From Alphaproteobacteria bacterium (lineage in GTDB: Bacteria; Pseudomonadota; Alphaproteobacteria; MPNO01; UBA2964): 64,000 nt of DNA. Both the position numbers and the translations under genes were made by a program. Below are positions 53,756-64,000 of this stretch, in pieces. The first letter of the stretch is position 1, and the number at the start of each line of letters is the position of its first letter. The DNA is taken from positions 42,244-106,243 of the forward strand of contig WHUE01000003.1 in assembly GCA_009377375.1 (NCBI GenBank), given 5' to 3'. Below the pieces are notes generated by a model that did not search any database, was not told the DNA's origin, and was given only the letters and a program-made list of their open reading frames with translations.

Positions 53756-54730
53756 ATGGACAGCGTTCTCGTCACCGGCGGCGCCGGCTATATCGGCAGC
53801 CACGCCTGCAAGGCGCTGCGGCGGGCGGGGTACCTGCCGGTCGCGTTCGACGACCTGTCCGGCGGCCATGCGGGCGCGGTGCAGTGGGGACCGCTGGTGC
53901 GGGCCAGCCTGCTGGACGGGGACGCCGTTTCCGCCGCGATCGCGGAGCACGCCCCGGTCGCCGTGATGCATTTCGCCGGGGTGATCGCGGTCGGCGAATC
54001 GATGCACGATCCCGGCCGCCACTATGTCCGCAACGTCGCCGCCTCCGCGATCCTGCTGCGGGCGATGCAGCAGGCCGGGGTGGATGCGATGGTGTTCTCC
54101 TCCAGCGCCGCCGTCTACGGCGAGGCGGTGACGGAGACGATCCTGGAATCCGCCCGTCTCGCCCCGCTCAGCCCCTATGCCCGGTCCAAGGTCATGGTCG
54201 AGCGGATGCTGGAGGATTTCTCCGTCGCACACGGGATGCGCGCCGTCTCGCTGCGCTATTTCAACGCGGCCGGGGCGGACGCCGACGGCGACACCGGCGA
54301 GGGCCACGAGCCGGAGACCCATCTGGTGCCGCTCGCAATCCGCGCCGCGCTGGGGCGCGCGCCGGCGCTTGCCGTGTTCGGCGACGATTACGGCACCCCC
54401 GACGGCACCTGCCTGCGCGACTACATCCATGTCACCGACCTGGCCGAGGCGCATGTGCGGGCGCTGGAACGGCTGCGCGTCGGGGCGCTGCCGCCCTGCC
54501 TCAACCTCGGCGCCGGCCGCGGCGCCTCGGTGCGCGAGGTGATCGCGACGGTCGGCCTCATCTGCGGGCGCGAGGTGCCGTTCACGGTGGCGCCGCGCCG
54601 GCCCGGCGACGCGCCCCGGCTGGTCGCCGATATAAGCCTCGCCCGCGACACGCTGGGCTGGACGCCCCGCCACAGCAGCCTGGACGAAATCGTCCGCACC
54701 GCGCGGGCCTGGGAGGAAAAGGCGGGTTAG
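53756..54730 (+). CDS. galE: UDP-glucose 4-epimerase
   Basis: VLVTGGAGYIGSHACKALRRAGY, MVFSSSAAVYGEAV, SPYARSKVMVERML, LRYFNAAGAD. Confidence 0.95.
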   Translation: MDSVLVTGGAGYIGSHACKALRRAGYLPVAFDDLSGGHAGAVQWGPLVRASLLDGDAVSAAIAEHAPVAVMHFAGVIAVGESMHDPGRHYVRNVAASAILLRAMQQAGVDAMVFSSSAAVYGEAVTETILESARLAPLSPYARSKVMVERMLEDFSVAHGMRAVSLRYFNAAGADADGDTGEGHEPETHLVPLAIRAALGRAPALAVFGDDYGTPDGTCLRDYIHVTDLAEAHVRALERLRVGALPPCLNLGAGRGASVREVIATVGLICGREVPFTVAPRRPGDAPRLVADISLARDTLGWTPRHSSLDEIVRTARAWEEKAG

Positions 54731-54734
54731 GCGA

Positions 54735-55280
54735 TCATGCGCGCGGCCCCAGGGCCACGCTGTGCAGCGGCTCGTAATGCGCGCCGCCATGGCCGAGATG
54801 GCTGCGGAACAGGGTGAACTCCTCCACCGCCAGCGGCGGCGCGCGGAACAGCGTGTGCCCGGCGAGCCAGTCCGCCGCCGCGTCGGGCGGAATCCCGCCC
54901 ATCCGCGCCAGGGTCACATGCGGCGTGAAGCGGCGCGGATCGCCGGGGAAGCCGGAGCGCAGCAGCGCCGCGTCCACCCGTTCCTGCAGCGCCGTCAGCG
55001 CCGGTTCCGGCTCCACCCCGATCCACAGCGCGCGCACGCGCCTTCGCGTCTCGAAATGCCCGGCCCCGGCGAGGACGAGGTCGAAGGACGGGCTGCGCAC
55101 CCGGTCCAGCGCCCCGGCGATATCGGCCAGGCTGTCGTCCGGCACCTCGCCGATGAAGCGCAGCGTCAGGTGCAGGTTCTCCTCCCTCGCCCAGTGCGCG
55201 CCCTTCACCCCCGCGCACAGCATGGCGAGACGGCGGCGCAGCGTGTCCGGCAGCGCGATGGCGGTGAACAGGCGGATCAT
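54735..55280 (-). CDS. thpR: RNA 2',3'-cyclic phosphodiesterase
   Basis: MIRLFTAIALPDTLRRRL; two HxT motifs HLTLRFIGEV and PHVTLARMG; ATG 55280. Confidence 0.94.
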   Translation of the reverse strand: MIRLFTAIALPDTLRRRLAMLCAGVKGAHWAREENLHLTLRFIGEVPDDSLADIAGALDRVRSPSFDLVLAGAGHFETRRRVRALWIGVEPEPALTALQERVDAALLRSGFPGDPRRFTPHVTLARMGGIPPDAAADWLAGHTLFRAPPLAVEEFTLFRSHLGHGGAHYEPLHSVALGPRA

Positions 55281-55306
55281 GGGTCTTCTCCCGGCGGCGC
55301 GGCGGT

Positions 55307-56440
55307 TCAGAGGATCAGCGCCAGAACCCCGGTGTAGCCGTAAAGGCGGTTGTTGCAAATCTCGCCATTGGCGAAGAAGCCGACCAGCGGCGTGTCGCCC
55401 AGCGCCCCGGCGACGGTCTTCAGCTCGACCGAGCCCCGGCCGAACAGGCTCGGGCCGCGCGCGACGCAGGAAAAATACAGCGCGGCGCGCGGCGCCCGCC
55501 CGGCGCGGCGGCATACGTCGTCGAGCATGCGCTTCAGGTCCGTCGCCGCGCTGGCGCCGTCGCGGCGGACGAACATGACGCGGTCGATCTCCTCCGCCCG
55601 CTCGCCGATGGCGACCCAGCCCTGCTCGGCGTTCACCCCCAGCAGGTTGCGCACCAGGTAGTCGCCGGTATCGGTGCCGGTGACCGGCACGGCTGCGTGG
55701 ACGTAGCCCTGGACCCGGTCGAGGTTGCGCGCCAGCAGCTCGCCGATGTCCTCGCGGAACACGTCGAGCGCGGGGCGGCCGTCGAGCGCGATCAGGATAT
55801 TGCCGCGCGCCGCGGTCACGTCATGCGCCGGGCCGATGGGGGTGCAGCCCTGGGTCAGGCCGCAGACCACCTCGACATTGCCGCCGAGCAGCAGGCCCGA
55901 GACGCCGCCCTCGACCACCTTGTTCGCGATCTGGCCGATGGCGCCGCGCGACGCCGTCAGCCCGCCGACCAGGAAGCAGCCGGTCTCGCGCTGGATCGCG
56001 TCGAATACCGGCTCCAGCGCCGGGTGGCGCGGGTCGGCATGGACCACGCCCAGCGTCGGGCGGCTGTCCTGCGCCCAGCGGAGCAGCGCGTCGTCCAGCG
56101 GCGCCGCGGCGTCCGTGGTCAGCGGCAGGACGCGGAAATCCTCCGGCGGCAGGCTGCCGACCATCACCGCCATCGCCGGCAGGTCGAACAGCTCCTCGCC
56201 GGAGACGCAGACGCCGAACCCGACCGTGCCGACCCAGCTCTGGATCCGCGTCGCCTCGCGCAGCCGGTTGACGATCAGGTGCAGGTCCTCGTCCACCGAA
56301 TCGGTGACGTAGACCAAGCCGAGATTGCGCTCCGCCGCCGGTTCGCCGAGCTGGCGGATGCAGGATTCGGTCATGTCCCGCCAGTCGCCCGCCGTGGCGT
56401 GCACGACGCGGAAGGTGCCGGTGCCGGTGATCGCGTCCAT
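55307..56440 (-). CDS. FIST domain sensory protein
   Basis: LGLVYVTDSVDEDLHLIVNRLREATRIQSWVGTVGFGVCVSGEELFDLPAMAVMV; C-terminal ALGDTPLVGFFANGEICNNRLYGYTGVLALI. Confidence 0.92.
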   Translation of the reverse strand: MDAITGTGTFRVVHATAGDWRDMTESCIRQLGEPAAERNLGLVYVTDSVDEDLHLIVNRLREATRIQSWVGTVGFGVCVSGEELFDLPAMAVMVGSLPPEDFRVLPLTTDAAAPLDDALLRWAQDSRPTLGVVHADPRHPALEPVFDAIQRETGCFLVGGLTASRGAIGQIANKVVEGGVSGLLLGGNVEVVCGLTQGCTPIGPAHDVTAARGNILIALDGRPALDVFREDIGELLARNLDRVQGYVHAAVPVTGTDTGDYLVRNLLGVNAEQGWVAIGERAEEIDRVMFVRRDGASAATDLKRMLDDVCRRAGRAPRAALYFSCVARGPSLFGRGSVELKTVAGALGDTPLVGFFANGEICNNRLYGYTGVLALIL

Positions 56441-56456
56441 GGGGCCGTTCGTGGGG

Positions 56457-57188
56457 TTACTTGCGCCGCAGCTCCTGTATCAACCGCACCACATAAGGCG
56501 CGATCCGGTCAACCATGATCGCCACGCCCTCCGGATTCGGATGGATGCCGTCGTCCTGGTTCATCGCCGCCTGCATCGCCACGCCTTCGAGCAGGAAGGG
56601 CAGCAGGGGAACGTCGTGCTTTTCCGCCAGCGCCGGAAACACGGCGTTGAACTCGGCGGCGTAGTCGCGCCCGAAATTGGGCGGCGCCATCATGCCGGCC
56701 AGCAGCACCTTCGCCCCGGCGTCCCTGAAGGCCGTTATGATCGCGTCCAGGTTCTCGCGCATCTGGCCGGGCGGCAGGCCGCGCAGCGCGTCGTTCGCGC
56801 CCAGCGCGACGATGGCGATGTCGGGCTTCGTCCCGCCCAGCGTCCAGCCCAGCCGCGCCCGCCCGCCGGCGGCGGTGTCGCCGGACACCCCGGCATTGGT
56901 CACCTTCACGTCGAAACCGTCCTCGCGCAGCCGCGCCTCCAGCCGCGCCGGATAGGCGTCCTCCTTGCCGGGCAGGCCGTACCCGGCGGTCAGGCTGTCG
57001 CCGAGAGCCACGATCTGCAGCGTCTTCGCGGCAGCCGGCGCGCCCCACAGCGCGGCGAGCGCGGCCAGCGCAAATGCCGCGCGGCGCAGAATACGGTTGA
57101 ATTGCCCGGCCGGGGCCGCATATCTCTGACTGGCCCGGCCGCATCGCGCCCCGGCGCAACCGTTAGAGCAGAGCGTGCCGCACTCCAT
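56457..57188 (-). CDS. SGNH/GDSL arylesterase (TesA-like)
   Basis: LQIVALGDSLTAGYGLPGKEDAYPARLEARLREDGF, ALGANDALRGLP, DGIHPNPEGVAIMV; start uncertain because the signal-peptide-like ILRRAAFALAALAALWGAPAAA lies about 33 residues downstream of the ATG. Confidence 0.85.
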   Translation of the reverse strand: MECGTLCSNGCAGARCGRASQRYAAPAGQFNRILRRAAFALAALAALWGAPAAAKTLQIVALGDSLTAGYGLPGKEDAYPARLEARLREDGFDVKVTNAGVSGDTAAGGRARLGWTLGGTKPDIAIVALGANDALRGLPPGQMRENLDAIITAFRDAGAKVLLAGMMAPPNFGRDYAAEFNAVFPALAEKHDVPLLPFLLEGVAMQAAMNQDDGIHPNPEGVAIMVDRIAPYVVRLIQELRRK

Positions 57189-57894
57189 CCCGTCTGATCC
57201 TGTCATCGTTCTCGAAGACGTCCACCTTACGCTGGGGAGCGAGGCGGGTCCCGTCAATATCCTGCGCGGCGTGACGCTGGACATCGGCCGCGGCGAGACG
57301 GTGAGCGTGGTCGGGCCGTCAGGCTCCGGCAAGACCACCATGCTGATGATCGTCGCCGGGCTGGAGCGCCCCACATCCGGCACGGTCACGGTGGACGGCG
57401 TGGCGCTCGGCGGATTGGGCGAGGACGCGCTGGCCCTGTTCCGCCGGCGGAGCCTCGGCATCGTGTTCCAGAATTTCCACCTCGTGCCCACCATGACCGC
57501 GCTGGAGAACGTGGCCGTGCCGTGCGAGCTCGCCCGGCTGCCGGACGCCTTCGACCGCGCCAGAGACGGGCTGGAGGCGGTCGGGCTCGGCCACCGCCTG
57601 TCGCATTATCCCGGCCAGCTCTCCGGCGGCGAGCAGCAGCGCGTGGCGCTGGCCCGCGCCTTCGCGGCGGGGCCGAGGCTGATCCTCGCGGACGAGCCGA
57701 CCGGCAATCTCGACCGCGGCACCGGCGAACGCGTGATGGACCTGATGTTCTCGCTGGCCGACCGGCACGGGACCACGCTGATGCTGATCACCCATGACGA
57801 GGCGCTGGGCGCGCGCTGCGGGCGCGAGGTGCGGATGAACGACGGCCGCGTCGCCGCCGCCGGGCCGGACCGGGTGCGGGCGGCCGGCGCATGA
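57175..57894 (+). CDS. ABC transporter ATP-binding protein (YbbA-like)
   Basis: [23 protein letters not shown] Walker [36 protein letters not shown] start. Confidence 0.95.
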   Translation: MPHSIPSDPVIVLEDVHLTLGSEAGPVNILRGVTLDIGRGETVSVVGPSGSGKTTMLMIVAGLERPTSGTVTVDGVALGGLGEDALALFRRRSLGIVFQNFHLVPTMTALENVAVPCELARLPDAFDRARDGLEAVGLGHRLSHYPGQLSGGEQQRVALARAFAAGPRLILADEPTGNLDRGTGERVMDLMFSLADRHGTTLMLITHDEALGARCGREVRMNDGRVAAAGPDRVRAAGA

Positions 57895-60416
57895 ACGCGC
57901 TCGCCGCCGCCTGGCGGCTGACGCGGCGCGAGCTGCGCGGCGGCTTCGCCGGGTTCCGCACCTTCATCGCCTGCCTGGCGCTCGGCGTGGCGGCCATCGC
58001 CGGCATCGGCACCGTGTCCAAATCCGTGATCGACGGCATCGAGCGGGACGCGCGCGCCATCCTCGGCGGCGACGTGTCGCTGCGCCTCACCCACCGCGAG
58101 GCGACCGATATGCAGCGCGCCTGGCTGGCCGATAACGGCACGGTGACCCGCGCCGTCACCATGCGCGCCATGGCGCACGCGGCGGAAGGCGGCGCTCGCT
58201 CGCTGATCGAACTCAAGGCGGTGGACGGTCGCTACCCGCTCTTTGGGGCGCTGAAGCTCGACGGCGCCGCCGCCGCGCCCGCCGTGTTCGACCGGCGCGA
58301 CGGGCGCTGGGGCGCTGTGGTGGAGCCGGGGGTGATGACCCGGCTGGGGCTGAAGATCGGCGATCCCGTCCGCGTCGGCGACGCCGTCTACACGGTGCGC
58401 GCCGTGATCCGGCACGAGCCGGACCGCGCCGGCGGCGGCGCGCTCACGCTGGGGCCGCGCGTGATGGTGGGCGAGGACAGCCTGGCGGAAACCGGGCTGA
58501 TCCGCCCCGGCGCGCAGCTCCGCTATTACTACCGCGTCCGCCTGCCGGACGGAGTGGCGCTGGCCGACTGGAAGCGGCGGCTGGACGCGGCCTTCCCGGA
58601 GGCCGGCTGGCGCGTCAACGACCGCACCAACGCCGCCCCCGGCGTGCGCCGCTTCGTCGACCGCATGACGCAGTACCTGACCCTGGTCGGGCTGACGGCG
58701 CTGCTGATCGGCGGGGTCGGGGTCGGCAACGCGGTGCGCGCCTATCTCGGCGGCAAGACCGGGGTGATCGCCACGCTCAAATGCGTCGGCGCGCCGGGCC
58801 GCGTCATCTTCCTGACCTATCTGATGCAGGTGCTGGTCATGGCCGGCTGCGGCATCGGGATCGGGATCGCCATCGGCGCGCTGGTCCCGCTCGGGCTCGG
58901 CCGGCTGCTCGCCGGGGCGCTGCCGGTGCCGCTCGATATCGGCTTCGACGCCGCGCCGCTGGCGCTTGCCGCCGCGTTCGGCCTGCTGGTCGCGCTGGCG
59001 TTCTCGCTCTGGCCCATCGCGCGCGCCTGCGCGGTGCCGGCGGCCGCGCTGTTCCGCGACCTGGTGGCGCCGGCCGACGCGCGCCCCGGCTGGCGCGTGG
59101 TGGCCGCCACGGCGCTTTCGGTCGCGGCGCTGGCGGGGCTCGCCATCGCCGGGGCGTATGAGCGCAACGTCGCCGTCTGGTTCGTCGCCGGCGCGGCGGC
59201 GGCCTTCGCCGTCTTCCTCGCCGCCGGCTGGGCGGTGAAGCGGCTGGCGCGCGCGGTCCACGGCGTGCGCTCGGCGCGGCTGCGCATGGCGCTCGCCAAC
59301 CTGCACCGGCCGGGGTCGCAGACCGCCGCCATCGTGCTGTCGCTGGGGATGGGGCTGACCGTGCTGGTCGCGGTGGCGCTGGTCGAAGGCAATATCGCGC
59401 GCGAGATCCGCGAGACCGTGCCGTCGCGCGCGCCGGGGTTCTACTTCGTCGACATCCAGCCCGACCAGGTCGAGGCGTTCGAGCGCACCGTCCGCGCCGT
59501 GCCGGGGGTGCAGGAGGTCCGGCGCGTGCCGATGCTGCGCGGCCGCATCGTCGCGGTCAACGGCGTGGCCGCGGACCGGCTGTCCTACCAGGGCCGCCGT
59601 CCCTGGGTGCTGCGCAGCGACCGCGGCCTGACCTGGGCGGGGCCGATGCCGGAGGGCACGGAAATGGTGGCCGGGGATTGGTGGCCGGCGGATTACAGCG
59701 GCCCGCCGCTGATCTCGCTCTCGGCGGACGAGGCCCGCGACATCGGCGTCGGGCTCGGCGACACGCTCACCGTCGACATTCTCGGCCGGCCGGTCACGGC
59801 GACGATCGCCTCGCTGCGCGAGATCGACTGGCGGTCCTTCCGCATCAACTTCGTCGTCATGTTCTCACCCGGCGTGATCGAGGGCGCGCCGCAGACCCAT
59901 ATCGCCACCGTGCGCGCCGAGGACGGCGCCGAGGACGCGATCGAGCGCGCGGTGACCGACCGCTTCGCCAACGTCACCTCGATCCGGGTCTCCGACGTGC
60001 TGCGCACGGTCAACGACATGATGGACAAGATCGCGACCGCCATCCGGCTGACCGCCGCGATCACCCTGCTGGCCGGCACGCTGGTCCTCGCCGGGGCGAT
60101 GGCCGCCGGTCACCGCCGCCGGGTCTACGACGCGGTGGTGCTCAAGGTGCTGGGCGCGCGGCGGCGCGAGATCCTGGCGACCTTCCTGCTCGAATACGGG
60201 CTGATGGGCGCGGCCACCACCGTCATCGCAGCGGCCGTGGGCACCGTCGCCGGCTGGGCCGTGATCGCCCGGGTGATGAAGACGAGCTGGGAGTTCATGC
60301 CCGAAGCGGTCGCACTCACCGCCGTGGTCTGCGCCGTCCTCACCCTCGGGCTCGGCCTCGTCGGCACCTGGCGGGCGCTGGGCCAGAAGGCCGCACCGAT
60401 CCTGCGCAACGAATAG
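57891..60416 (+). CDS. FtsX-like ABC transporter permease (YbbP-like)
   Basis: 841 aa, two FtsX-like TM blocks; coupled to the upstream ATPase (ATGA overlap). Confidence 0.92.
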   Translation: MNALAAAWRLTRRELRGGFAGFRTFIACLALGVAAIAGIGTVSKSVIDGIERDARAILGGDVSLRLTHREATDMQRAWLADNGTVTRAVTMRAMAHAAEGGARSLIELKAVDGRYPLFGALKLDGAAAAPAVFDRRDGRWGAVVEPGVMTRLGLKIGDPVRVGDAVYTVRAVIRHEPDRAGGGALTLGPRVMVGEDSLAETGLIRPGAQLRYYYRVRLPDGVALADWKRRLDAAFPEAGWRVNDRTNAAPGVRRFVDRMTQYLTLVGLTALLIGGVGVGNAVRAYLGGKTGVIATLKCVGAPGRVIFLTYLMQVLVMAGCGIGIGIAIGALVPLGLGRLLAGALPVPLDIGFDAAPLALAAAFGLLVALAFSLWPIARACAVPAAALFRDLVAPADARPGWRVVAATALSVAALAGLAIAGAYERNVAVWFVAGAAAAFAVFLAAGWAVKRLARAVHGVRSARLRMALANLHRPGSQTAAIVLSLGMGLTVLVAVALVEGNIAREIRETVPSRAPGFYFVDIQPDQVEAFERTVRAVPGVQEVRRVPMLRGRIVAVNGVAADRLSYQGRRPWVLRSDRGLTWAGPMPEGTEMVAGDWWPADYSGPPLISLSADEARDIGVGLGDTLTVDILGRPVTATIASLREIDWRSFRINFVVMFSPGVIEGAPQTHIATVRAEDGAEDAIERAVTDRFANVTSIRVSDVLRTVNDMMDKIATAIRLTAAITLLAGTLVLAGAMAAGHRRRVYDAVVLKVLGARRREILATFLLEYGLMGAATTVIAAAVGTVAGWAVIARVMKTSWEFMPEAVALTAVVCAVLTLGLGLVGTWRALGQKAAPILRNE

Positions 60417-60474
60417 GTCGGTCCCGGTTCCCCGTAAGCCGTATTCCGCTGCCCGGAATACCCCAACGCGCCCC

Positions 60475-60502
60475 TTGATTTTCGCCCCGGAATTCCCATA
60501 CT
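60475..60502 (+). promoter_or_regulatory. Sigma70-type promoter for the BI-1 gene
   Basis: TTGATT - 16 bp - CATACT upstream of ATG 60543. Confidence 0.35.
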
Positions 60503-60542
60503 TACTCCTGAGTTTCGTCCCCCTTCATATGTGAGGACTTCG

Positions 60543-61307
60543 ATGGCATTCGAGACCAACAAGCGGGCCTGGTCCGGGACCGCGACACGCGGCGTCGACC
60601 AGGCTCTGATGGATCAGGGCCTGCGCGCGTACATGCTGCGGGTCTACAACTACATGGCGTCCGGCCTGGCGCTGACCGGCATCATGGCGGTGGTCATCGC
60701 CCAGATGTCGATGGTCGTGAACGATGCCGGGCAGCTGGTGGGGCTGACGGAGACCGGCCAGTTCCTGTTCGCCAGCGGCTTCAGGTGGGTGGTCATGCTG
60801 GCCCCGCTGGCCTTCGTGCTGGTGCTCAGCTTCGGCCTGCACCGGATGAGCTTCTTCACCGCGCAGATGACCTTCTGGGCCTTCGCGGCGGTGATGGGCG
60901 TCTCGCTCGCCACCATCTTCATCCAGTTCACCGGCGCCAGCGTCGCCCGGGTGTTCTTCATCACCTCCGGCACCTTCGCGGCGATGAGCCTCTACGGCTA
61001 CACCACCAAGCGCGACCTGTCCGGCATGGGCTCCTTCCTGTTCATGGGGCTGATCGGCATCATCATCGCCAGCATCGTGAACATGTTCATGCAGAGCTCC
61101 GCGCTGCATTTCGCGATCTCGGTGATCGGCGTGCTGGTCTTCGTCGGGCTGACCGCCTACGACACGCAGAACATCAAGAACGAGTACAGCGAGCACCACG
61201 ACGAGGAAACCACCGGCAAGCTCGCCATCACCGGCGCGCTCAGGCTGTACCTGGACTTCATCAACCTGTTCATCATGCTGATGCAGCTCCTCGGCCAGCG
61301 CCGCTAG
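60543..61307 (+). CDS. Bax inhibitor-1/YccA family protein
   Basis: Seven TM; VDQALMDQGLRAYMLRVYNYMASGLALTGIMA...LTAYDTQNIKNEYSEH. Confidence 0.95.
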   Translation: MAFETNKRAWSGTATRGVDQALMDQGLRAYMLRVYNYMASGLALTGIMAVVIAQMSMVVNDAGQLVGLTETGQFLFASGFRWVVMLAPLAFVLVLSFGLHRMSFFTAQMTFWAFAAVMGVSLATIFIQFTGASVARVFFITSGTFAAMSLYGYTTKRDLSGMGSFLFMGLIGIIIASIVNMFMQSSALHFAISVIGVLVFVGLTAYDTQNIKNEYSEHHDEETTGKLAITGALRLYLDFINLFIMLMQLLGQRR

Positions 61308-61330
61308 GAACCCGTCGCAAGCAACACCGG

Positions 61331-61359
61331 CCGGGCGCCTTCGGGCGCCCGGTTTTTTT
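61331..61359 (+). terminator. Rho-independent terminator
   Basis: CCGGGCGCC-TTCG-GGCGCCCGG followed by seven T. Confidence 0.93.
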
Positions 61360-61456
61360 GTGCGTGCGGGCCGCCTTGACGTGTCTCCCAGGATGATGCT
61401 TTCTGGCCGCCCCGGCCGCAGTTCCGCGCGGCAAAAAGCCGGAGACCGACACTGGC

Positions 61457-62242
61457 ATGGACGAGCTCTCGGGAGATCCGCGAGAACGTTTTTTCATTGT
61501 GTGCGCCGGCCGTACCGGCTCCACCCTCCTGGCCGCGGCGCTGGCCGATTCCGGTGCGGACTTCGCGATGCCGCTTCCGGGCAACTGGGATCCGAGCGGC
61601 GGAGGCATGGAGCATCCCCTCGTCCAGAGGGCGGCGGGCCGCTTTCACCGGGCGTACCGCATGGCGCCGGAAAAGCCGGTCGGGCGGTTCCGGGCGGCCG
61701 CCTGGAACTGGGAACGGCGCCAGGGGAAGCGGGACCTCGCGCGCGTTCTCGATGCGGCGCGCTATCTGAAGGGCATCAATATCGACCTTGCCGTGCAGCC
61801 GGCGTTCCAGCTTGGCTATTTTCCGCGCATCATCCTGAGCTACCGGAGCTTCGAGGCGCAGGCGCGGAGCCGGTTCACGATGCGGGGCCATTCCTCGCTG
61901 GACGCGCTGGCCCGCCTCTATAACCGGATCTACGGCAACGGCCTGCTTCTGCTTCAGATCTATGGCGGTTGCGCCGTGTCTTTCGACGAGCTCGTGACCG
62001 ATGCGCCGCACCGCACCGCGGCGCTGCTGGCGGAAACCACGGGCCTGCCGGGCCCGGCGCTCGAACGTGCGCTGGGCGCCCGGATGACGGCGGGCACCCC
62101 GTCCGACACGAAGGACTGTACTCTCGATGAAGAAGCCGCTCGCCTCTATCGCGCGCTGGAGACGATGAAGGGGCGAGCGATTCCGGCCAGCCGCCAGGCG
62201 ATCCGGTCCTGGTCCGGGCGCACCGCGCCGCCGGCCGTCTGA
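61457..62242 (+). CDS. Stf0-like sulfotransferase
   Basis: FFIVCAGRTGSTLLAAALADSG PAPS-loop-like N-terminus; LLQIYGGCAVSFDELVTDAPHRTAALLAETTGL. Confidence 0.75.
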   Translation: MDELSGDPRERFFIVCAGRTGSTLLAAALADSGADFAMPLPGNWDPSGGGMEHPLVQRAAGRFHRAYRMAPEKPVGRFRAAAWNWERRQGKRDLARVLDAARYLKGINIDLAVQPAFQLGYFPRIILSYRSFEAQARSRFTMRGHSSLDALARLYNRIYGNGLLLLQIYGGCAVSFDELVTDAPHRTAALLAETTGLPGPALERALGARMTAGTPSDTKDCTLDEEAARLYRALETMKGRAIPASRQAIRSWSGRTAPPAV

Positions 62243-62249
62243 TACCCCG

Positions 62250-62798
62250 CTACGCCTCGCCGCGCAGCGCCGCCAGCATAAGGGCGATTCCGGCGTCCAG
62301 CGTGCCGGTGTTGTCGATGCGCAGCATCGGCACGCCGGCGGGCAGGGCGACGCCGCGGGCGAGCCGGCCCAACGCCTCCGCCCCGTTCTCGCGCCCGCGC
62401 CCCGCCAGCCTTGCGGCCAGTATGTCAGGCGGCGCGGTGACCTCCACCACCCGCACCGGGGCGAAGGTCGCGGCCGCGGCGGCGATCACGGTGCGCGAGA
62501 CGTTGGCGACGACCGCGCGCCCGCCGTCCAGATGCGACGCGTAATCCGCCGGGATGCCGTAATACGTGCCGTGGGCGCGCCAGTGCAGCATGAACCCCCC
62601 CTGCGCCGTCAGCGCGGCGAACTCCTCGGCCGTGGCGGGATCGTGGTCCTCGCCGCCCGCGTCGGCGGGCCGGGTGACGGTGCGCCGGGCGAAGACGATG
62701 GCGGCGCTGTCCGCCAGCGCCTGCCGGGCGCCGTCGATCAGGCTGTCCTTGCCGGCCCCGCTCGGCCCGACGATCAGGAACAGCGTGCCGCGCGGCAC
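62250..62798 (-). CDS. phnN: Ribose 1,5-bisphosphate phosphokinase PhnN-like
   Basis: LFLIVGPSGAGKDSLIDGAR, VFARRTVTRPADAGGEDHDPATAEEFAAL, LHWRAHGTYYGIP; GTG start. Confidence 0.88.
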   Translation of the reverse strand: MPRGTLFLIVGPSGAGKDSLIDGARQALADSAAIVFARRTVTRPADAGGEDHDPATAEEFAALTAQGGFMLHWRAHGTYYGIPADYASHLDGGRAVVANVSRTVIAAAAATFAPVRVVEVTAPPDILAARLAGRGRENGAEALGRLARGVALPAGVPMLRIDNTGTLDAGIALMLAALRGEA

Positions 62799-62819
62799 CT
62801 CCGGCGCTCCGTGTCCCGG

Positions 62820-63869
62820 TCAGGCGCGGGCGCGCAGCCCGCCCGCGTTCGCTTCCGCGTCGAGGATGCGCTGGAGCGCGCGCCGCGCCTGCAGCCCGCC
62901 GGCGTCCTGGTTGAAATCGACCTGGGGCGGCTCGCCGAACGCGTCGATATTCGCCTGCTGCGCCTTCAGCACGGCGAGGTCCTCGAGGAAGGCGGTATGC
63001 ACCTGGCGGAACAGCAGCTCGGTCACGGTGGGGTCGTCGATCCTGAAGTCGTGCGCCTGCGCCCAGAAATAATGCGTGGTCCCGTCGGTTTCCGGCGTGA
63101 TGGCGTTCAGGTTGCGCATGGTGATGCCCTGGCTCCGGTCGCCCTCCGGCGCGCCGGTCCCCGCCTTCGCCGCGCCGACGTCGAGCCGGACGAAGCCCGG
63201 CGGGGTGAAGTCGATGATCTGCCAGCGGTCGACGTTCTCGTCCGGGGCGAACCCGCCCGCCTTCTGGAAGAAGGGCGGCGCCGGGCTGTCCATGATCCAG
63301 CGCGTCACCCGCACCCCGTCGCCGATGCGCTCGGTCTTGATCGGATTGCCGGAGATCGCCTCCGTCCCCAGCGTGGTCGGGTGGACGAACTGCAGATGGG
63401 TGAGGTCCAGCAAATTGTCGACCAGCAGCATGTAGTTGGCGTCCACCGCCAGCCGCTCGCCCTTGGCGCGCCAGTCCGGATGGTCCATCCAGTGGAAATC
63501 CTCGATCGCGGCGGGGTCGGCCAGCGCCGGCTCGCCCATCCAGATCCACACCCAGCCGTAGCGCTCCGCCACCGGATAGCTGCGCACGCGGGCGTCGGGC
63601 GGGATCTGCGTCTGGCTCGGCACCCGGATGCAGGCGCCGGTCGGGTCGTAGGTCAGCCCGTGATAGAGGCATTCCACGTTATCGCCCCGGATGCGCCCGT
63701 CCGACAGCGGCATGTGCCGGTGGCAGCAGCGGTCCTCCAGCGCGGCGGGCCGCCCGTCCTCGCGCCGGTAGAGCACGACGGGCTCGTCGCAGATCGTCCG
63801 GCGCAGCATCTCCTGCCGGCGCACCTCGTCGGCCCAGGCGGCGACGTACCAGTAATTGCGTGGAAACAT
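62820..63869 (-). CDS. Rieske [2Fe-2S] aromatic ring-hydroxylating oxygenase alpha subunit (vanillate demethylase-like)
   Basis: FPRNYWYVAAWADEV, CCHRHMPLSDGRIRGDNVECLYHGLTYD Rieske motifs, DNLLDLTHLQFVHPTTLG iron-site region. Confidence 0.93.
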   Translation of the reverse strand: MFPRNYWYVAAWADEVRRQEMLRRTICDEPVVLYRREDGRPAALEDRCCHRHMPLSDGRIRGDNVECLYHGLTYDPTGACIRVPSQTQIPPDARVRSYPVAERYGWVWIWMGEPALADPAAIEDFHWMDHPDWRAKGERLAVDANYMLLVDNLLDLTHLQFVHPTTLGTEAISGNPIKTERIGDGVRVTRWIMDSPAPPFFQKAGGFAPDENVDRWQIIDFTPPGFVRLDVGAAKAGTGAPEGDRSQGITMRNLNAITPETDGTTHYFWAQAHDFRIDDPTVTELLFRQVHTAFLEDLAVLKAQQANIDAFGEPPQVDFNQDAGGLQARRALQRILDAEANAGGLRARA

Positions 63870-64000
63870 GGAACTCTCCGTCTCTCTGCGTGCTCTGATT
63901 CGGCTGTTCGCGCAGGCCGATTGTCCCCCCTGCGCGCGCCGAAATCAATCGCCGCAAGCCCCGCGTCCGCCGCACGGACTTCGGGCGGCGGCGGGGCGGG

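Noticed and set aside
57606-59306. 566-aa minus-strand ORF opposite the FtsX permease
   Set aside because: Antisense shadow; Arg/His/Gln-rich, no domain

Overview
GC-rich (about 70% by eye) bacterial chromosomal window, most likely alphaproteobacterial judging from gene content (HemY, IalB family, fused SecDF). It is densely packed and mostly housekeeping, transport and metabolism. I found no prophage, CRISPR array or complete IS element. Main blocks: mitofilin-like/hemY; tRNA-Thr; a TctA-TctB fusion; a divergent pair of small paralogous membrane ORFs enclosed by inverted hairpin ends, next to fused secDF; an intact ExoD gene beside a frameshifted ExoD copy; a FecI/FecR/TonB-receptor/PKHD-hydroxylase iron locus; tRNA-Ala; folD; three tandem DMT transporters (six DMTs in the window); argG; a RES/Xre toxin-antitoxin pair; rlmN; a six-PAS histidine kinase; a sirtuin; aacS; TauD/cysH; a MMP-like protease/Lon-like protease/Usp block; LMW-PTP with fructosamine kinase; cysE/cysK; galE; thpR/FIST; a tesA-ybbA-ybbP-like block; BI-1; a Stf0 sulfotransferase; phnN; and a Rieske oxygenase. 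The least explained structure is the inverted duplication at about 5.0-6.3 kb. The next most useful is a shared 7-7-7 operator (TGCGAAT-N7-ATTCGCA type) upstream of both fecI and the TonB receptor. All homology calls come from reading the translated sequences; no database search was run.
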